From IMG/VR virus record IMGVR_UViG_3300046616_000314, positions 186,001 through 250,000 of that record: DNA of 64,000 nt. One strand, 5' to 3'. The notes under the pieces are model-generated. The model did no database searches, was not told the origin of the DNA, and was given only the letters and a program-made list of their open reading frames with translations. Below, in pieces: positions 39,478-47,305 of this stretch (positions are counted from its first letter, which is position 1; every line of letters begins with the position of its first letter). The DNA comes from a virus. The translations under genes were made by a program, and so were the position numbers.

Positions 39478-40671
39478 ATGCGCTGGCTAGAAATTATAAA
39501 TGAAGCACCAATTGCCGATTTCGGTACAGAAGGTAATTTGGATCGTTATGGCTCGTTCAGAGATTCCGATCTCAAAGCCATTCGGAATCCCAAATGGGTA
39601 GAAAAAGTTCATAGTGCATTTTCCAAGACGCCCTATGATTTCAACATCTATGTGCATAACCGTGCTTATGGGATGGTTGAAATTGATGGCAAAGCATATG
39701 ATTTGCGAAACCTAGAACATTACGCGGCGGGTAAGGTTGGCAATCAGCCCTGGTCCGTAGTTGCTGATTTCTTCCAAAAGCCAGCGAATGCCGCCAGCGC
39801 GATCACGTGTTTGCTGTTAGAAAATGAGGGTGATGAACAGTTTGCTTTCACACCCTGGATTTTGGCGCACCGATGCGCGCACGCGGCGGTGATCAATAAT
39901 ATTCAGCCCGCAACCGATTCCATGAATCCAGCGCGCGACCTTCAGGAAGATTTCTTTGCTGATTATAGATCGTTCATCGAACTGATGGATATGAAATTTT
40001 CATTTAATGATTATCCAGACTATGAACCCCGCCAAAATTTTACCTCGCAAGTATCTGCCATCGCCAAGATAGTCGGTAAAACTCGTGCGATGCGAACTGG
40101 AAATCTAGCCAATCCGGGTGAGTTTGTTATTGAAATGCTAACACAGTATTTGATCCAAGGAAAAATTACATTTAACAGACCCATTATGGACAATATTGGT
40201 TTTAGAAATCGCCCATTGATCGATGCAAAAGATCACAAATTTTATGATCTTATCTTGGACAAATATGGATGGGGTATCAATCACGACACCGATAACACTA
40301 TTTTGCAGATTGCTCGTATTCTAGTTCCAAAACCAAAATCCCGAATTATTCCACAATTCTTGGTGGTTGATAAAGACGGTGAAATTTTTGCATCTATGTC
40401 GGATGAAAAACGCGCCGCCGAATATCGCGCCAAGGGCTATACCGTTCAGGAAAAATACCCTTCGCGTCAAGCCATGACGGCTCATGCCAAATACCAAGCC
40501 GAAATAAAGCGCGTAATTGAAATGATGCATTATTGGGTAGAGGAAGGTTTGTTTGCAAAAGCCACGGCTACCGAAGACGCTGCGAAGTTTCTTGATCTAG
40601 CGGAAACAAATTTCAACCGCATGGCAAAGAAGATTTTCGATAACTGTGTTGGTAAACTTTTGATCCTGTAA
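39478..40671 (+). CDS. Capsid-targeted candidate with HRxxH motif (397 aa)
   Basis: N-terminus MRWLEIINEAPIADF with a predicted cut after INE. Shares with the 13980-14924 protein the block FTPWILAHRCAHAA (HRxxH) and the block VIEMLTQYLIQGKITF. It has an extra ~80-residue C-terminal region with FLVVDKDGEIFASMSDEKRAAEY, a small domain seen in phage internal proteins. No Shine-Dalgarno; perfect late box upstream. Confidence 0.82.
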   Translation: MRWLEIINEAPIADFGTEGNLDRYGSFRDSDLKAIRNPKWVEKVHSAFSKTPYDFNIYVHNRAYGMVEIDGKAYDLRNLEHYAAGKVGNQPWSVVADFFQKPANAASAITCLLLENEGDEQFAFTPWILAHRCAHAAVINNIQPATDSMNPARDLQEDFFADYRSFIELMDMKFSFNDYPDYEPRQNFTSQVSAIAKIVGKTRAMRTGNLANPGEFVIEMLTQYLIQGKITFNRPIMDNIGFRNRPLIDAKDHKFYDLILDKYGWGINHDTDNTILQIARILVPKPKSRIIPQFLVVDKDGEIFASMSDEKRAAEYRAKGYTVQEKYPSRQAMTAHAKYQAEIKRVIEMMHYWVEEGLFAKATATEDAAKFLDLAETNFNRMAKKIFDNCVGKLLIL

Positions 40672-40678
40672 AAATAAC

Positions 40679-40706
40679 TTGCCGAAGTGCAAAACGGTGC
40701 TATACT
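40679..40706 (+). promoter_or_regulatory. sigma70-like promoter of the RNA ligase gene
   Basis: TTGCCG, 16-nt spacer, TATACT, 29 nt before the GTG start. Confidence 0.6.
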
Positions 40707-40735
40707 GTCCTTCATAGATTTTTGGAGGCATATCC

Positions 40736-41983
40736 GTGTTTTACGAATTCCCGCACGATCTGACCATTGACGAAGTTCGCGAAGTCATCGCTCGCCACAA
40801 TGAGCGCACGGGTACCCGTGCCTTCATCGAAGCGGATCGCGGTGATTATTCGATCTTCAACTATCTGGTCGCGTTCGCGGATTCGTTCCCGACTCCGAAC
40901 ACGGGCGATGCGGCTCTCGACCGCGAATACGCGATCCTGCGCGAGTGCCGTGGTCTCACCATGTGCCGCAAGACCGGTCGCGTGCTGAATCGCAAGTATG
41001 CCAAGTTCTTCAACGTCAATGAAAAGCCGGAAACCCAAGTTGGTCTGATCGACTTTTCGCTTCCGCATGTTCTGATCGAAAAGCTCGATGGTTCGATGAT
41101 CACTCCCCTGTACACGGGTGAGCCGGATGACATCACCCCGGAGTCGCTGATCTGGTGTACCAAGATGGGTGCCACCGATGTCGCCATTCCGGTCATCGAA
41201 TTCGTGGCGCAACATCCGCATTACGCCAATTGGGCGGCAATGACCCTCGCGGCGGGTTACACCCCGATCTTTGAATGGTGCTCGCGCCAACAAAAGATCG
41301 TCGTGGATTACCCGGAAGATCGTCTGGTGCTGACGGCTATCCGTCATAACCGTACGGGCGAAATCCTCCCGTACAAGGCGTTGGAAGCGGCGGCTCGTTC
41401 GGGCATCGACATCGCACGTGTTCTGCCGGGCTCGGCGGAAAACATCGAAAAATTCATGGCTGAAGTTCAGGACATGGAAGGCGAAGAAGGCTACATCATT
41501 CGCTTTGACACTGGGCACATGCTCAAGGTCAAGGGTGCGTGGTACTGCCAACTGCACCGTTCCAAGGAAATGCTTCAGTTCGAAAAGGACGTGCTTGCGC
41601 TGATCCTTGAAGATCGTTTGGACGACGCCAAGGCGTTCATGGACGACGCTGATCGGGATCGTGTGGACCGCTACGACACCGCCCTAGCGGTCGAAATCAC
41701 CAAGACGGCTCAACGCCTCGCGGACATCGTTTCCGGGGCTCGTGAGGCTCTTGGGGGCGACAAGAAGGCGTTCGCGGTGGACTTCCTGCGCTCGCGCGAC
41801 TGGGCGCCGCATGAGACTCCGTTGCTGTTCACCCTCTGGGATGGTCACGACGCGGAACAAGCCGTTCGGACTCTGCTTGCGAAAAACGTGAGCACTCAGC
41901 CGAAGGTCGAAACCGTTCGTCACCTGATCGGCGGTCTGAATTGGAAGGACTATCGCGACTCGACCGTGAAGCTGGACGACTAG
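40736..41983 (+). CDS. T4 Rnl1-type RNA ligase (415 aa)
   Basis: Nucleotidyltransferase motifs: ECRGLTM upstream, motif I EKLDGS with the adenylated Lys, motif III FEWCSRQQKIVV, motif IV EGYIIRF, motif V MLKVKGAW. C-terminal helical domain as in T4 RnlA (tRNA specificity). GTG start with GGAGG upstream. Reseals tRNA cut by host anticodon nucleases together with a Pnkp-type kinase (53433). Confidence 0.92.
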   Translation: MFYEFPHDLTIDEVREVIARHNERTGTRAFIEADRGDYSIFNYLVAFADSFPTPNTGDAALDREYAILRECRGLTMCRKTGRVLNRKYAKFFNVNEKPETQVGLIDFSLPHVLIEKLDGSMITPLYTGEPDDITPESLIWCTKMGATDVAIPVIEFVAQHPHYANWAAMTLAAGYTPIFEWCSRQQKIVVDYPEDRLVLTAIRHNRTGEILPYKALEAAARSGIDIARVLPGSAENIEKFMAEVQDMEGEEGYIIRFDTGHMLKVKGAWYCQLHRSKEMLQFEKDVLALILEDRLDDAKAFMDDADRDRVDRYDTALAVEITKTAQRLADIVSGAREALGGDKKAFAVDFLRSRDWAPHETPLLFTLWDGHDAEQAVRTLLAKNVSTQPKVETVRHLIGGLNWKDYRDSTVKLDD

Positions 41984-41985
41984 TC

Positions 41986-42357
41986 GTGAGCTTTCGGAAC
42001 GAACTTCGATTGACGAAATCTTACCTTCAGCCACCCAAGCTGGTCGGAAACGAATTCCGTGTGGAATTGCGTGAAGACATTACTAAGTGGCTGAAGAGTA
42101 AGGGCATTCCGATCTGGTTCGAAGCCAATTTTCAGGAAATTACCGGCGGTAAGTACATAGCGGAGCATGATCACTACGCTCGCATCGACAACACGTACCT
42201 GATGTACACGTTCCAAGACCGTTTTGATAAGGTGGTCTGGAATGGTAATGGTCCTTTCGAGGATCATCGACCTAAGCCGCGCATCTATCAAGGTCGTGCC
42301 ATTCTATACTTGTACACCGACGATTATGTTATGTGGAAGTTCAAGGACTTCAAGTAA
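41986..42357 (+). CDS. DAxxFKLKW-like protein (123 aa)
   Basis: GTG start 2 nt after the ligase stop. DITKWLKSKGIPIWFEAN and tail LYTDDYVMWKFKDFK match the family. Co-transcribed with the RNA ligase. Function unknown. Confidence 0.75.
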   Translation: MSFRNELRLTKSYLQPPKLVGNEFRVELREDITKWLKSKGIPIWFEANFQEITGGKYIAEHDHYARIDNTYLMYTFQDRFDKVVWNGNGPFEDHRPKPRIYQGRAILYLYTDDYVMWKFKDFK

Positions 42358-42360
42358 CGC

Positions 42361-42388
42361 TTGACAGATCGAACATCTGTGATAGATT
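42361..42388 (+). promoter_or_regulatory. sigma70-like promoter
   Basis: TTGACA, 16-nt spacer, TAGATT, upstream of the gene at 42419. Confidence 0.6.
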
Positions 42389-42418
42389 ACCTTAATTGAT
42401 TATTTCATGAGGTTTTTG

Positions 42419-42775
42419 ATGTTCGATCCTAAAGCCATCGTTGCTGCGAATAATGGTCGCGCCCGCCTGCTGGCGCGCTGCATTCTCTCCGATCTGGTCG
42501 AACCGGAAAAGAACGTCGAACCTCTGATTCAGGTTCTCGTCGCTCAAGAAATGGTTGCCGAGATCAAGCGCATCAAGCGCAAGGACGGTGCCACCCGCGC
42601 CCAATCTCGCGGCGTCCGCGCCCTGGCTTGGGCTCTGCGCGAGAGTGTTGAAGCCGAAATCGCCTTCATGATCGTGGTCAACGCGATTGCCGCTGCCCCT
42701 GGTCTGAAGAAGACCGAAGAGTACGGCGCCTTTAAGGTCCAATTCGCATCGATCTTGGATGCCCTGGATGATTAA
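42419..42775 (+). CDS. Hypothetical helical protein (118 aa)
   Basis: ATG 42419 (MFDPKAIV) with TGAGG upstream; an in-frame ATG at 42407 overlaps that site. All-helical, basic middle (IKRIKRKDGATRAQSRGVR). Overlaps the next gene by 8 nt. Unrecognised. Confidence 0.7.
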   Translation: MFDPKAIVAANNGRARLLARCILSDLVEPEKNVEPLIQVLVAQEMVAEIKRIKRKDGATRAQSRGVRALAWALRESVEAEIAFMIVVNAIAAAPGLKKTEEYGAFKVQFASILDALDD

Positions 42776-43127
42776 ACGGAAGCCTTGGGAAAAGCCACCG
42801 GAAGCTTCGCGGATGGATTATATTGCGCGCGAGCGGGACGATCAGCGTATCTTGCGTCATACCCGCGCACGAGTAAACGAATCTCTGGGTTTCTTAGAGG
42901 ATCGGGAATATCCAGATACCAAGATTACTGAAACTTCGGTGGTGGTGTCGTGGGGTGAAAATCCCAAGGCATATACCGATATCTTGGACATTGCTCGTGA
43001 GATCGCCAAGAAGCAAAAGCTGACCATCGTGAATTACGAAGGTAGCCAAGATGGCTTGATTGTCCGATTCCGTAACTCGGATCAAGCCACAACTTTCCGG
43101 CTGTTCTTCAAGGGCGAGTTTGCATAA
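42768..43127 (+). CDS. DAxxFKLKW-like protein (119 aa)
   Basis: Start 42768 or 42759. Basic N-terminus; C-terminus VRFRNSDQATTFRLFFKGEFA fits the family tail. TAATG-coupled to the GNAT gene. Function unknown. Confidence 0.7.
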   Translation: MIKRKPWEKPPEASRMDYIARERDDQRILRHTRARVNESLGFLEDREYPDTKITETSVVVSWGENPKAYTDILDIAREIAKKQKLTIVNYEGSQDGLIVRFRNSDQATTFRLFFKGEFA

Positions 43128-43537
43128 TGCCTATTGAGTTTGCAATCGGTCCACGCCATCGAGAAGCCTGCAAAGACCTTCTGCGTCAATGCAACATGGG
43201 TACATTTCTGGCTCCCCTGACCGTGGGTATGTTCTCGCACGCCAAGTTTTGCACGGCGACCGGCGGCATTGATTTCTATGACGGTTTCGCTTGGATTTCT
43301 GCGGTTGCTGTAAACGACCTAGATCGCCGCCAGGGTCACGGGTCAACCATCATCAACGCACTTTTGGACATCGCCCGCTTGGAAGGCGTCAAGGAAGTGT
43401 GGCTTGAGACCATGTTCTGGAATAAGAAATTTTATGAACCACTTGGTTTCGAACTGATCAGAATCGGTGACGTACCACCTAACATCAAGCAACGTCGTCG
43501 CGTTTCAAGATGCTGTTTTTTCGTCTTTAAACTGTGA
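43127..43537 (+). CDS. GNAT-family acetyltransferase (136 aa)
   Basis: Acetyl-CoA site AVNDLDRRQGHGSTIINAL (R-x-x-G-x-G) followed by VKEVWLETMFWNKKFYEPLGFELI, the standard GNAT strands 4-5. Substrate unknown; phage GNATs can modify host proteins. Confidence 0.88.
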   Translation: MPIEFAIGPRHREACKDLLRQCNMGTFLAPLTVGMFSHAKFCTATGGIDFYDGFAWISAVAVNDLDRRQGHGSTIINALLDIARLEGVKEVWLETMFWNKKFYEPLGFELIRIGDVPPNIKQRRRVSRCCFFVFKL

Positions 43538-43554
43538 ATTAAAGCGGTAGTTAA

Positions 43555-43560
43555 TAAATA
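43555..43560 (+). promoter_or_regulatory. TAAATA late-type box abutting start codon
   Basis: ATAAATA, GATGT, then ATG at 43566. Confidence 0.55.
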
Positions 43561-43565
43561 GATGT

Positions 43566-43880
43566 ATGAAGTACATCTATGTTATTTGCGAAGCTGCGTC
43601 CGCCCCGGTGAAGATTGGTTTTAGTGCTGATCCCGAGAAACGTGTCAAGCAATTACAGACAGGACATGCTAACGTGTTGACACTCTTCCACAAGGAAGAA
43701 GTGGAAGACGAGCAAGTTCGCGTACTAGAGCGCATGGTTCACAAAGCTATCCGGCATCTACGCCACACGGGCGAATGGTTCAACCTAACCCCGGAAGACG
43801 CTGTTCTGGAAATCAAGCTGGCGATCATGAAATATGGCGATGCCGCTTACGATAAAACGAGCGCGCTACTAAAAATTTAG
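43566..43880 (+). CDS. GIY-YIG-superfamily protein (T5orf172/MUG113-like, 104 aa)
   Basis: MKYIYVICEAASAPVKIGFS is the Y-I-Y-x-I...K-I-G start, then DPEKRVKQLQTGHANVL and GEWFNLTPEDA, the T5orf172-type core. Could be a small nuclease. No Shine-Dalgarno. Confidence 0.85.
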   Translation: MKYIYVICEAASAPVKIGFSADPEKRVKQLQTGHANVLTLFHKEEVEDEQVRVLERMVHKAIRHLRHTGEWFNLTPEDAVLEIKLAIMKYGDAAYDKTSALLKI

Positions 43881-43882
43881 CA

Positions 43883-43911
43883 TTGCAATTTTCGTCACCC
43901 ATTGCTAATGT
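43883..43911 (+). promoter_or_regulatory. sigma70-like promoter
   Basis: TTGCAA, 17-nt spacer, TAATGT, 25 nt before the gene at 43936. Confidence 0.5.
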
Positions 43912-43935
43912 CCAACATCGTTAATGGGCATTTAG

Positions 43936-44352
43936 ATGTTTCGTAAATTTTTCCAGCGTTGGCGACCCCAAAAGGGCGTGTTGCCTGAAGTCGTGCCTGA
44001 CATTCCAGTTCCCATTGCCCCACCCCCTCCGGTCTATCCGCCTGAGAATTTGGTGTGCGAATATGAAATTTCGCAAACGGCGAATGGGAACTACACAGTT
44101 CGTCGGCTCGAAAACGAAGATAACGATTTCCCAGAAGCATGGATGACCTATGGCTATCAGGCTAATGAATGGTCCTCTGATTTCGGCGGCTCATACGATA
44201 CCAAATGGGTTAAAACACAATACTTTCCAACGCTTGGATACGCCCGTGAGGCGGTGATCGAAGATAACAGAGTTATGTTGCAAGTGTTGCGTGACGAAAA
44301 GAATGCAAAGAATTTTCCAAAAATTATTGAAACTGTAGGACCGCGTAAGTGA
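43936..44352 (+). CDS. Proline-rich hypothetical protein (138 aa)
   Basis: Residues 16-40 are Pro/Val-rich (VVPDIPVPIAPPPPVYPP), then an alpha/beta domain. GTGA overlap with the next gene. Unrecognised. Confidence 0.65.
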   Translation: MFRKFFQRWRPQKGVLPEVVPDIPVPIAPPPPVYPPENLVCEYEISQTANGNYTVRRLENEDNDFPEAWMTYGYQANEWSSDFGGSYDTKWVKTQYFPTLGYAREAVIEDNRVMLQVLRDEKNAKNFPKIIETVGPRK

Positions 44353-44903
44353 TCGATCCCTCTGACGTTATTAAGTACGACCGCACTGATAGTGAACTTC
44401 AAGAATGGTGGTTGTTTAGCATTGTGGTAGCCGGGAAGACGGCTCGCACCCAAGCTCAATTGCTAGATAATTTTTTGAACGCAATTGCTCACTACGGGGA
44501 AACACCTTTCGAAGCTATCCGTGCGGCTAATGTGGCGGGCGTCTTGGAAGATGAGCTTCGGGCGTCCCACCTGGGTCAGTACACCCGCATCATGAAATGC
44601 TTCCTGCAATCACTCGACGTTAACATTCGGGAAGCTAGCGTTGCCGAGCTAGAAACGATCCATGGCATCGGACCTAAGACCGCCCGTATGTTCGTAATGC
44701 ATAGTCGCAAGGATGCGCGTTATGCCGCGCTAGATACGCACATTCTTAAGTTTCTAGCGGACGCCGGTCATGAAGTGCCGAAGACGACACCCTCTGGTGC
44801 TAAGTACGCGCTCTTGGAAGCTGCCTTCCTAGAGTTGGCGGACGAAGCCGGGATGTCGCCTTCGGAATACGATTTGGAAATCTGGAAAAGCTACGCGAAG
44901 TAG
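44349..44903 (+). CDS. Endonuclease III-like HhH-GPD DNA glycosylase (184 aa)
   Basis: Helix-hairpin-helix IHGIGPKTARMFVM, with the Lys matching EndoIII's catalytic Lys, and YAALDTHILKFL carrying the conserved Asp. The C-terminal Fe-S cluster of EndoIII is absent. Probably excises damaged bases. GTG start coupled to the preceding stop. Confidence 0.8.
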   Translation: MIDPSDVIKYDRTDSELQEWWLFSIVVAGKTARTQAQLLDNFLNAIAHYGETPFEAIRAANVAGVLEDELRASHLGQYTRIMKCFLQSLDVNIREASVAELETIHGIGPKTARMFVMHSRKDARYAALDTHILKFLADAGHEVPKTTPSGAKYALLEAAFLELADEAGMSPSEYDLEIWKSYAK

Positions 44904-45317
44904 CTATTCCGCCAGGACACGATAATAATCGAAGGTGTCCATGATTTCATGGAAGGTCCCGATGACTTCATCAACGAATGCATCGGGATCGCCTTCGAAC
45001 ACGTCGTCAATGTCGGCAACGTCGTAGTCCTTGAGGGTTTCGATTTCCGCCCCAAGCTGTTCAAGGATTTCGGCGATAGCCTTTCGGTCATCGTCGTTGT
45101 ACTTGGTCAGACCCGGTTCACCGGTCAGCCATTGATGCCAGCCTTCAAGACGCAAAATGGTCTTGTCCAAGGCAGTCTTCAAACGCGGAGCATCGCTCGT
45201 GGATTCGATCTGACCCTTTAGGGCGCCGAATTCCTTCATCCGGTCACTGATTTTGATGCGGAACTTCCACCCAAGACCGAACCGGCTGATGCCGTCGATA
45301 GCTGCTGCGCTAGCCAT
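44904..45317 (-). CDS. Acidic hypothetical protein (137 aa)
   Basis: Start 45317 (MASAAAIDG). Helical with a strongly acidic C-terminus (DVADIDDVFEGDPDAFVDEV). Its GGAGG ribosome site lies in the 3' arm of a 9-bp hairpin (45324-45346). Unrecognised. Confidence 0.75.
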   Translation of the reverse strand: MASAAAIDGISRFGLGWKFRIKISDRMKEFGALKGQIESTSDAPRLKTALDKTILRLEGWHQWLTGEPGLTKYNDDDRKAIAEILEQLGAEIETLKDYDVADIDDVFEGDPDAFVDEVIGTFHEIMDTFDYYRVLAE

Positions 45318-45323
45318 GAAAAA

Positions 45324-45346
45324 TGCCTCCAAATAGATTGGAGGCA
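45324..45346 (-). promoter_or_regulatory. Hairpin occluding a Shine-Dalgarno
   Basis: Minus strand TGCCTCCAA-TCTAT-TTGGAGGCA followed by TTTTTC and ATG. The GGAGG is paired. It can serve as a terminator of upstream transcripts and as a block to translation. Confidence 0.65.
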
Positions 45347-45373
45347 TTTTATACATTACTCAAGTATTGTCAA
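45346..45373 (-). promoter_or_regulatory. sigma70-like promoter overlapping the SD hairpin
   Basis: Minus strand TTGACA, 16-nt spacer, TAAAAT. The expected start (about 45339) lies in the 5' arm of the hairpin, so transcripts from here would lack most of that arm. Confidence 0.65.
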
Positions 45374-45374
45374 A

Positions 45375-45590
45375 TCATTTGTGACGATATGCAATGCGAC
45401 CCTTGGTCAAATCATATCCGCTGATTTCAACATCAACTCTGTCACCCATGAGAACACGAATATTATTCTTTCTCATCTTTCCGCTAAGATGACACATCGC
45501 GCAAATTTTGTCGATCTGTACCTTAAACGTCGCATTGGGGAGAACGTCTACTACAACGCCTTCCAAGCGAATCATTTCTTCTTTAGCCAC
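45375..45590 (-). CDS. infA: Translation initiation factor IF-1 homologue (71 aa)
   Basis: Reads almost as bacterial IF-1: MAKEEMIRLEGVVVDVLPNA, HLSGKMRKNNIRVL, and DLTKGRIAYRHK; single OB fold of normal length (~72). Insertion KICAM replaces the usual GH-V-x-A segment. IF-1 binds the 30S A site. Genuinely unusual in a phage and, with bS21, indicates modification of host initiation. Confidence 0.95.
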   Translation of the reverse strand: MAKEEMIRLEGVVVDVLPNATFKVQIDKICAMCHLSGKMRKNNIRVLMGDRVDVEISGYDLTKGRIAYRHK

Positions 45591-45597
45591 GTAAAAC

Positions 45598-46413
45598 CTA
45601 AGTTCCTTTCATTAAGCTCGCAAGTCGCGAGCAATATCTTGTTATCGAGTGATCGCGCACTCCTGCACGATATAATTTATCCAAAAGGCGACTGAAGAAA
45701 CGCCCAATTGGTGTTCCGATGTTATCTTCAATTTCCCCATCGTGACCGATGTATTGTTCGGACCCGAAATGTTCATAGCCCCACCATTTTGTAGGGGTAA
45801 ACGGAACGAAGTCCCGATAATTCACCCAACGATGATAGGGAGTCGTTATTCCGGCGCCATACGCCAGATTACCGCATCTTGGCTGTCCGTATGTGAACAA
45901 CCCCGCGTAGGTCAGATCGCTTGGCTTACGAGTGGCTTCCGCCAACACCATTGCACCAAACGCCCCGCCCATGGAATGACCGCACAACCAAATTTTCTTG
46001 GTCGGAGCGGTTAATAGGCGGCTTCTAACATACGATTCGATTAGTTTCCAGATATATGACAGCCCCTTTTCGAAGCCAGAATGAACTTTACCACCATAAG
46101 CGACGGAAATCATTTTAAAAGTAAAGACTTCATTAAGATCGTCAGGACTGTGTACATTTAAGCCACGGAACGCAATAATTAGGTCATGATCGGTTTCGAA
46201 AATGAAGCCCACAAATCCAGACCCGGAAATTCTTTTTAGTGTTACGTTACCAAGACTTGAAATTAATTTTTTGGCTTCTGGTACGTCGGTGTATGCTACT
46301 GCCGAACACTCTGCGAACAATAGGCTTTGAGCCAGAAAACCCATATTCGAAATGGGTCCGGTGATCCGGCTGACTAACGTTTCGAGTTGATTTGCAACAG
46401 GCTGGCTCACCAT
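45598..46413 (-). CDS. Class 3 lipase-like serine hydrolase (271 aa)
   Basis: Alpha/beta hydrolase of the Lipase_3 type: oxyanion region LIIAFRGL, nucleophile elbow GHSMGGA, Asp in NYRDFVPF and His in GVRDHSITRY. No signal peptide. TAAATA box 2 nt before the ATG and no Shine-Dalgarno; MGFLAQ at 46344 is an alternative start. Possible role in membrane breakdown or lysis. Confidence 0.85.
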   Translation of the reverse strand: MVSQPVANQLETLVSRITGPISNMGFLAQSLLFAECSAVAYTDVPEAKKLISSLGNVTLKRISGSGFVGFIFETDHDLIIAFRGLNVHSPDDLNEVFTFKMISVAYGGKVHSGFEKGLSYIWKLIESYVRSRLLTAPTKKIWLCGHSMGGAFGAMVLAEATRKPSDLTYAGLFTYGQPRCGNLAYGAGITTPYHRWVNYRDFVPFTPTKWWGYEHFGSEQYIGHDGEIEDNIGTPIGRFFSRLLDKLYRAGVRDHSITRYCSRLASLMKGT

Positions 46414-46415
46414 TT

Positions 46416-46421
46416 TATTTA
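46416..46421 (-). promoter_or_regulatory. TAAATA late-type box abutting start codon
   Basis: GATAAATA, AA, then ATG of the lipase gene. Confidence 0.45.
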
Positions 46422-46487
46422 TCGGTTGACGTTAACCGTGAGCCGTGATTTACAGAAGCCTCGTAGTGAAATGGTGCGTGCGTAATT

Positions 46488-46691
46488 ATGCTCAATAGCC
46501 AAGTTAGGCTGTATGAAGGTGAGTGGTTCACCGAGGGGAAAGTTGTATCCGTTCTCGATGACATTGTAATCGTTGATTACTGTGATTGGAAACAGCAATA
46601 CAAGCTTTCAGAGTTGCGCACTGAGTATATTTTTTACGTGGAAGTAATAATTCCTACCGCTCCTGGCACAACAATCGTTGATTATAGATGA
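46488..46691 (+). CDS. Small beta-rich protein (67 aa)
   Basis: Contains LYEGEWFTEGKVVSVLDDIVIVDY, a KOW/SH3-like strand pattern. ATGA overlap with the next gene. Unrecognised. Confidence 0.65.
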   Translation: MLNSQVRLYEGEWFTEGKVVSVLDDIVIVDYCDWKQQYKLSELRTEYIFYVEVIIPTAPGTTIVDYR

Positions 46692-47305
46692 AAAACACCA
46701 CACATAATTCATTAATTGATCTATATAATCGTCTAATGCAGTCGAACGCAAATTATAGCGTTGGTTCCACCAAATGTGACGATGATGAAGACCTAGATTG
46801 GGGTGATGAGGACGACGAAGAGGACGACGAAGAGGATGACAATGCCACCTGTTCTACCTCCAATTCGTATAGTTCATATAACTCTACGAAGTCATTCTAT
46901 CCAACACCTGTGGCTCCTGTGACACAATCTGTGAATAACGACGACGAAGTTGCGGACGCTTATGTGTTCCTGTCCAGTCCGATTGCCAAATTGAAAAATT
47001 TGTCGTTGGACACCATTGCTGACAACATTCTCACTTACGAAATTGACGAGATCGAAAAGCGTTTCACACTGTTCGCGCACGATTCCGCTTTGCTCTCTAA
47101 GGTGTTGAATTTGTTCGAAGGCAACGAGGACGATTTCACCCTATCGTACGACTTCCGAAATTATAACGGAGAATCGGTTCTGTTAACCGAATTTACCGGG
47201 TTGAAACTCGTTTCAAATATCGTACGATACGATAGTATGGCGGATGAAAATTCGAGCCGCCGCGTTGTGTTCTCCTACTCTCACAAGACCCCCGTGAAAT
47301 CATGA
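46688..47305 (+). CDS. Acidic protein upstream of rIIA (205 aa)
   Basis: Residues ~30-52 are almost wholly Asp/Glu, then a Ser/Tyr/Thr-rich linker and an alpha/beta C-terminal domain. Overlaps rIIA as ATGA. Unrecognised. Confidence 0.7.
   Translation: MKNTTHNSLIDLYNRLMQSNANYSVGSTKCDDDEDLDWGDEDDEEDDEEDDNATCSTSNSYSSYNSTKSFYPTPVAPVTQSVNNDDEVADAYVFLSSPIAKLKNLSLDTIADNILTYEIDEIEKRFTLFAHDSALLSKVLNLFEGNEDDFTLSYDFRNYNGESVLLTEFTGLKLVSNIVRYDSMADENSSRRVVFSYSHKTPVKS

Noticed and set aside
45324-45346. Hairpin as a simple terminator of the IF-1 gene
   Set aside because: Kept as ambiguous rather than as a pure terminator: the stem contains the next gene's Shine-Dalgarno and a promoter overlaps it.
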